Part shown: piece after piece, positions 35,078-38,588 of the stretch
How the letters are laid out: each line of letters starts with the position of its first letter
Numbering within the stretch: position 1 is the first letter of the stretch
Origin: Clostridia bacterium
GTDB taxonomy: Bacteria > Bacillota > Clostridia > Oscillospirales > Acutalibacteraceae
DNA: 38,588 nucleotides
Direction: 5' to 3'
NCBI GenBank assembly: GCA_017434855.1
Contig: JAFRUA010000033.1
Span: forward strand, 1 to 38,588
The notes under the pieces: generated by a model
Seen by the model: the letters and a program-made list of their open reading frames with translations, nothing else
Told to the model about the DNA's origin: nothing
The model's database searches: none
Translations under genes and position numbers: made by a program

Positions 35078-36334
35078 TTATGCGTCGTAGTTTTCCTTCA
35101 GGCCCTGCTCGTCAAGGATGAACAGCGCGTTCAGGCAGATGTCAATGCTTTTTTCGATTGTTTTGGGCACCAGAAGCTCTTCGGTGTCACGGCGGGTATG
35201 ATAATAGCGCGGGCCGGTGGGCTCCATCGCGGCCAGTGTTGCGGCGGGCACGCCCAGCTTGGTGACGGCGGCGGCGTCAGAGGCGCCCAGATACACGCTG
35301 TGGTACGGCAGATCCATGCCGCATTCGGCGCCGGCCTTTTTCATCAGGGCGCACACGCGCGGGTCGTTTTTGACCGTGCCGGTCATGTCGCGGCTGTAGA
35401 TTGCCATATCGTCAAAGTCGCGCAGCGTATCCATGCAGAAGAACACCGTCGGCACGGCGGTCAGTTCGTCCTTGTGCTGCTTGACATAGGCGCGGGAGCC
35501 GCGCAGGCCGCATTCCTCGCAGCCGACGGTTGCGGCAACGACCTCGGTATGCTCGAAGCGGATGTTGTTATCCTGAAGATATTTCAGCACCGCGATGGAC
35601 GTGACCGTGCCGGTCAGGTTGTCGTTGGCGCCGGTGACGGGGTTGTGGAAGTTGGTGAAGAACATGATGAGGACAAAGCCCGGCACAAAGCCCAGCTCGA
35701 CCCAGCGCAGCACCCAAAGCGCGCCGTCGGGATCGGCGCCGAGGAACGGGCCGCACTGCACGATCTGCAAAATCGAGATGACCAGCAGATACAGCAGGCC
35801 CGCCACCGCATAGCCCGTGCCGCCGAAAAACAGCGCGTGGCCGCCGATGTGCATGAAGCGCCATTCCCAGGCGGAATCGACGTGGCCGGAAAAGACGATG
35901 CGCTGTTTGACCTCGCCCGTGGGCTTGCGCGTGCCGATGCAGTTGCAGGACGTCTTTGCGGGGAAGAACGGGTCAAGGAATTCCCAGTACATCAAAAACT
36001 CGGTGAACAGGCACAGCACGGCAAAGACCGTCAGCGCCAGCGAGATGACCGGCATATTCAAAAACGAGAACAGCACCGCCAGCAGCAGCGAAATGCCGTC
36101 GATCACGACCCACGCCATGAACGCGACGGGGTGCACCCGGAAGTCCTCAAGCACCACATGGTCAGAGCAGGTTTCCAGCTCGCCCTTGAAATGTTCCTGC
36201 GCCTCGCGCTCTTTGTCGCTGCCGGAGGCACGCGGCCCGATGGTCTTGCAGACCTTTTTGATCTCGCGCGTTGTGTAATTCGCATACATACGCAGCGTGG
36301 ACGGATAGTTTTTCACACTTTCAGAAGCTTTCAT
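35078..36334 (-). CDS. M28-family metallopeptidase with transmembrane segments inside the catalytic domain
   Basis: A 418-residue membrane-bound zinc aminopeptidase-like protein. Metal and catalytic candidates are complete: H151 (FSGHVDSAW), D238 (GANDNLTG), E273/E274 (GCEECGLRGS), D302 (FCMDTL) and H379 (RYYHTRRDT). Hydrophobic segments lie at about 72-92, 94-116, 166-193 and 212-230; the last two fall between the first and second metal ligands. Two C-rich spots are also seen (NCIG, GCEEC). Peptide substrate and topology are unknown. The ATG at 36334 has AAAGGAG 8 bases upstream, and a good promoter lies at 36417-36445. Confidence 0.85.
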   Translation of the reverse strand: MKASESVKNYPSTLRMYANYTTREIKKVCKTIGPRASGSDKEREAQEHFKGELETCSDHVVLEDFRVHPVAFMAWVVIDGISLLLAVLFSFLNMPVISLALTVFAVLCLFTEFLMYWEFLDPFFPAKTSCNCIGTRKPTGEVKQRIVFSGHVDSAWEWRFMHIGGHALFFGGTGYAVAGLLYLLVISILQIVQCGPFLGADPDGALWVLRWVELGFVPGFVLIMFFTNFHNPVTGANDNLTGTVTSIAVLKYLQDNNIRFEHTEVVAATVGCEECGLRGSRAYVKQHKDELTAVPTVFFCMDTLRDFDDMAIYSRDMTGTVKNDPRVCALMKKAGAECGMDLPYHSVYLGASDAAAVTKLGVPAATLAAMEPTGPRYYHTRRDTEELLVPKTIEKSIDICLNALFILDEQGLKENYDA

Positions 36335-36416
36335 GAAAGCACTCCTTTCGTCATTTGTCCGCCGCCGCAACGAAATGCAACGTGCGACACGGCAACAACT
36401 TTTTTCACAGTTTTAT

Positions 36417-36445
36417 ATTATAACACAAAAACGCCCGTTTGTCGA
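36417..36445 (-). promoter_or_regulatory. Sigma-A promoter of the M28-VanY genes
   Basis: On the minus strand TCGACA (36445-36440) and perfect TATAAT (36422-36417) are 17 bases apart, about 80 bases before the M28 start, in AT-rich DNA between the gene and a repeat block. Confidence 0.7.
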
Positions 36446-36477
36446 GCGTTCAAGGAAAATTTTTGGAAATATTAATA

Positions 36478-36702
36478 ATGGAGCGGAGAGCGGAGAGAAG
36501 AAAGAAAATAGTTTTCAGGGTGAAGTGTGGAGTGTGCAGTGTGGAGTTGATTCTGTGTTCCGGCAGCGATAAGCGCTCGGCGCGACCGCAATTCTTCATT
36601 TTCCATTCTTAATTCTCCATTTATCCGCGCGGCGCAAACCTATCGGCAGCAACGCAGTCCCCCGCGCGCTAACAGCGAACAGCGAACAGCTGACTGCTGA
36701 CA
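36478..36702 (-). repeat. Heptad-repeat composite upstream of the M28 gene
   Basis: Four arrays lie in about 225 bp: GGAGAGC units (36478-36497), GGAGTGT/GCAGTGT units (36519-36549), ATTCTTC/ATTCTCC units (36588-36622) and ACAGCGA/GACTGCT units (36669-36702). Between them are partial cores. One is a segment ending CGGCGCGACC (36578-36587), like the start of the reference core inverted. Another is GCGCGGCGCAAACCTATCGG (36626-36645), like the TTTGCGCCGC block inverted. It looks like two partial elements joined. The last array ends 2 bases from the deacylase stop. Confidence 0.75.
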
Positions 36703-36703
36703 A

Positions 36704-37195
36704 TCAGCACCCGATCCACAACAGATCGTTCCCCTGCGCCTCGACGAACCGCACCAGGTCGGCCGGCTTCAGCCACACAAAAGCCGTGTTGACGTTGGGG
36801 TGAAAGCCGACAACGTCACGGTTCAGGAGGTCGCGGTCCAGCGCAACGACGACGTCATGCGTCGGATCGTTGAGGATGCCGAAGGGCGACACCGCCCCGG
36901 GCAGCAGCCCCAGGTGCTTCATCAGCCGCTCGTCGGAACCGAAGCTCAGGCGAGAGGAGCCGAGCTGAGAACGCAGGGTGGTCTGGATGTCGGGATGCTT
37001 GTCCTTGCACAAAGAGACAACATAGTGGATCTTTCCGCTGGCGTTGCGCAGAAAGAGGTTCTTGCACGCCTCCCCTTTTGTGAAGACGCCCAGGGCGTCC
37101 ATCTCTTCCATGGTGTGCACCGGCGGGTGCTCGATGACTTCATAGGGAATATGCAGCGCGTCCAGCGCCGCAAGGACCTGTTCTTTTTGTTCCAT
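36704..37195 (-). CDS. YbaK/ProX-type aminoacyl-tRNA deacylase (PrdX-like)
   Basis: A 163-residue stand-alone editing domain related to the INS domain of prolyl-tRNA synthetase; members hydrolyse Ala-tRNA-Pro or Cys-tRNA-Pro. Key features are K45 in CKNLFLRN, the LGSSRLSFGSDERLMKHLGLLPGAVSPFGI block, and the late HPNVNTA motif with its conserved His. These fit the ProXp-ala/PrdX subgroup better than YbaK proper. It lies 7 bases after the next gene upstream, so both share a transcript. Confidence 0.88.
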   Translation of the reverse strand: MEQKEQVLAALDALHIPYEVIEHPPVHTMEEMDALGVFTKGEACKNLFLRNASGKIHYVVSLCKDKHPDIQTTLRSQLGSSRLSFGSDERLMKHLGLLPGAVSPFGILNDPTHDVVVALDRDLLNRDVVGFHPNVNTAFVWLKPADLVRFVEAQGNDLLWIGC

Positions 37196-37202
37196 GTGCG
37201 CC

Positions 37203-38345
37203 TTACCTCGTCAGGGTCCGTGTCACGGCGGATTCGGTGTCGGTCATCAGAAGGCTGCCGTCCTCCTGCTGCGCCAGGGTCCAGTTTTCGGTGATGTGGG
37301 TGTCATACGCCGTATAGATCAGGCGCAGGGCCGTGCCCTCCAGCGTATAGACGCCGGGATAGGTGCCGCTGATGGGCTTTTGCAGCGCGGCCACGTTGCA
37401 GTCGGTATAGGTGATGCTGACCACGTTGCCCTCATTGAAGGTATAGCGCACGGTGCCGTCGGCGGTTTTCCACGTACCGCGCAGATTTTCCGGGGCCGTA
37501 GCCTCGTCCGGCAACGTGCCGGCGCGGACCAGCAGCGTCTTGCTGCCGTCGGCAGCCGTCAGGCTCATGGTGTTGTGCTCCACATCACAGGTCCCCTCCA
37601 CAGTCAGGGTTTCGCCGTTCATGGCAAACTGCAGCGTCAGGGCGCCGTTTTGCAGAAAATACAGGCCCTCGGCCGTTCCGCTCAGTGCGTCGTCGCGGCC
37701 GGGCAGCTTTGCGTCGCGCAGCGTCACAGACAGGGTTTTGCCGTCTGCGTCAAAGGTATAGGCCACGGCGTCGTCGGCAGACACCCACGCACCGATCAGG
37801 TCGTCAACCGTCACTGCGGCGTCGGGGTCGCTGATGCTGCCGGTACGCTGAAAGGTCGTGACCTGGCCGTTCCCCTTTTCAAACAGCGAAAGCTGATCGT
37901 CGCGGACGGTGACGGTGTATTCAAACGTGTAGCGCGTGGTCCCCAGTCGGTAGTTGATCTTGAGCTGATCGCCCGTCAGGGTATAGTCGCCGTGGATGCT
38001 GCTGTCGATGGGCAGCTCGGCGCCGAGGATCTGATCCAGGTCGATGATCTTCAGCAGCACGGTGCCGTCGGCCAGAAATTCATAGCCGCTGACGCCGGTC
38101 AGGCCGCCGGTCCACGCGCCGAGAATCAGCTCGGAAAGCGCCGGCTCGGTGGGCAAGGGTTCGGTTTCGGTCGGCTCTGTGGCGTCGTCGGTGGGCGCGG
38201 CAGTGTCGCTTTCGCTGACGTCTGACACGGTGGTGTCGTCTGCGGGGTCAGACTTGACCCAGGGCTTTTTGATGACGACCAGCGCAGCGATCGCGGCGCA
38301 CAGCAGCACCGCCAAAACGATGATGAGGATGGACTTTTTCTTCAT
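37203..38345 (-). CDS. Membrane-anchored protein with three beta-rich repeats (unknown function)
   Basis: A 380-residue protein with one N-terminal membrane segment (about 5-26), an acidic Asp/Thr/Pro/Glu linker (32-70) and an exported part made of three diverged repeats of about 90 residues: 73-167 (LGAWTG...YEFLADGTV), 183-275 (IGAWVSA...YTFDADGKT) and 288-378 (RGTWKTA...YTFNEGNVV). Each starts with a G-x-W motif and has a G-x-Y or Y-T-L strand, suggesting small beta-barrel domains similar to lipoprotein DUF repeats in gut Clostridia. No catalytic motif is seen. The ATG at 38345 has AGGTG nearby. It is cotranscribed with the deacylase gene. Confidence 0.7.
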   Translation of the reverse strand: MKKKSILIIVLAVLLCAAIAALVVIKKPWVKSDPADDTTVSDVSESDTAAPTDDATEPTETEPLPTEPALSELILGAWTGGLTGVSGYEFLADGTVLLKIIDLDQILGAELPIDSSIHGDYTLTGDQLKINYRLGTTRYTFEYTVTVRDDQLSLFEKGNGQVTTFQRTGSISDPDAAVTVDDLIGAWVSADDAVAYTFDADGKTLSVTLRDAKLPGRDDALSGTAEGLYFLQNGALTLQFAMNGETLTVEGTCDVEHNTMSLTAADGSKTLLVRAGTLPDEATAPENLRGTWKTADGTVRYTFNEGNVVSITYTDCNVAALQKPISGTYPGVYTLEGTALRLIYTAYDTHITENWTLAQQEDGSLLMTDTESAVTRTLTR

Positions 38346-38399
38346 AAGGAACACCTGCTTTCATAAAGTTTGTGACTGTTTGAACGTGGAGAGCGAGGT

Positions 38400-38588
38400 T
38401 GAATTCGGAATGGGGCACCTCTAAAAACTCAAGTCGTTTGAGCGCGATGCAGATTTTACCGTCAGATTGCATAAATTTGACGCAGGAATCCTTTCGGCTT
38501 TCAAGGATAATTTGGGCAATATGACGGTGAAAGGTGCGCGCGATCGAGCGGCGCGCAGTTTTTAGAGGTGCCCAATGCGGAATGCGGA
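38400..38588. repeat. Heptad array (GAATTCG/GAATGCG) interrupted by a MITE
   Basis: Left of the MITE is TGAATTCGGAATG and right of it is AATGCGGAATGCGGA. Taking out the MITE and one copy of AATG gives a clean run of GAATTCG, GAATGCG, GAATGCG, GA. The array continues beyond the window, so any core cannot be seen. Confidence 0.7.
38413..38573. mobile_element. 161-bp MITE with perfect 17-bp terminal inverted repeats
   Basis: GGGCACCTCTAAAAACT (38413-38429) and its exact complement AGTTTTTAGAGGTGCCC (38557-38573) bound a non-coding 161-bp element. It is flanked by the direct repeat AATG on both sides (38409-38412 and 38574-38577), as expected for a 4-bp target duplication. It has no gene, so it must depend on a transposase elsewhere; the ends and 4-bp duplication suggest an IS5-like partner, but that is a guess. 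Confidence 0.88.

Noticed and set aside
36420-36460. Terminator formed by AACGC...GCGTT upstream of the M28 gene
   Set aside because: The short stem overlaps the -35/-10 region of a much better promoter candidate and no gene ends just before it.

Overview
The window reads as a stretch of a GC-rich Gram-positive chromosome, most likely a gut Clostridia of the Oscillospiraceae/Ruminococcaceae type. I infer this from gene order and gene content: infC-rpmI-rplT, rnc-radical SAM-smc-ftsY, nadD-yqeK-rsfS, and a folate-dependent TrmFO. Strong AAGGAGG-type ribosome sites, occasional TTG/GTG starts and sigma-A promoters with 17-bp spacers agree with it. Species cannot be fixed from the sequence alone.

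Layout. 1-142 is the end of an IS3-family insertion sequence. 441-1677 (minus) holds a small membrane exporter and a two-domain Nudix protein with a structured leader. 2056-4881 (plus) is a tight four-gene operon: HAD phosphatase, HD hydrolase, CmpB-type membrane protein, TetR regulator. 5749-12598 holds single genes separated by roughly 250-350-bp repeat elements: secreted alpha/beta hydrolase, histidine phosphatase, prmA, GH13 glycosidase and a DUF4830-like protein. 12858-33772 (minus) is a dense housekeeping block. In transcription order it runs infC-rpmI-rplT, TrmH-type methyltransferase, dprA, topA, trmFO, rnc, Elp3-like radical SAM, smc, ftsY, rdgB, yhbY, nadD, yqeK, rsfS, leuS, rpsU, aminopeptidase P, hflX. 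34004-38345 (minus) carries cell-envelope genes: a VanY-type carboxypeptidase, a membrane-embedded M28 peptidase, a YbaK/ProX deacylase and a repeat-containing anchored protein. The right end has a 161-bp MITE.

The genes themselves are mostly conventional. The unusual content lies between them. At least ten gaps carry a family of composite elements. In the clearest copies a core of about 165-210 bp, bounded by GGTCGCG and CGCGACC, is flanked by two inverted arms built from degenerate 7-bp repeats. The heptad sequence differs strongly between elements but matches between the two arms of one element. Cores occur in both orientations, and the arms usually touch or supply the stop codon of the neighbouring gene. 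Some copies lack the core (between topA and trmFO), some are nested (4882-5740), and some have been hit by other mobile DNA (IS3 at 142, MITE at 38413). This heptad-armed family is the best candidate here for an undescribed system. I see no CRISPR array, tRNA, rRNA or recognised defence locus.
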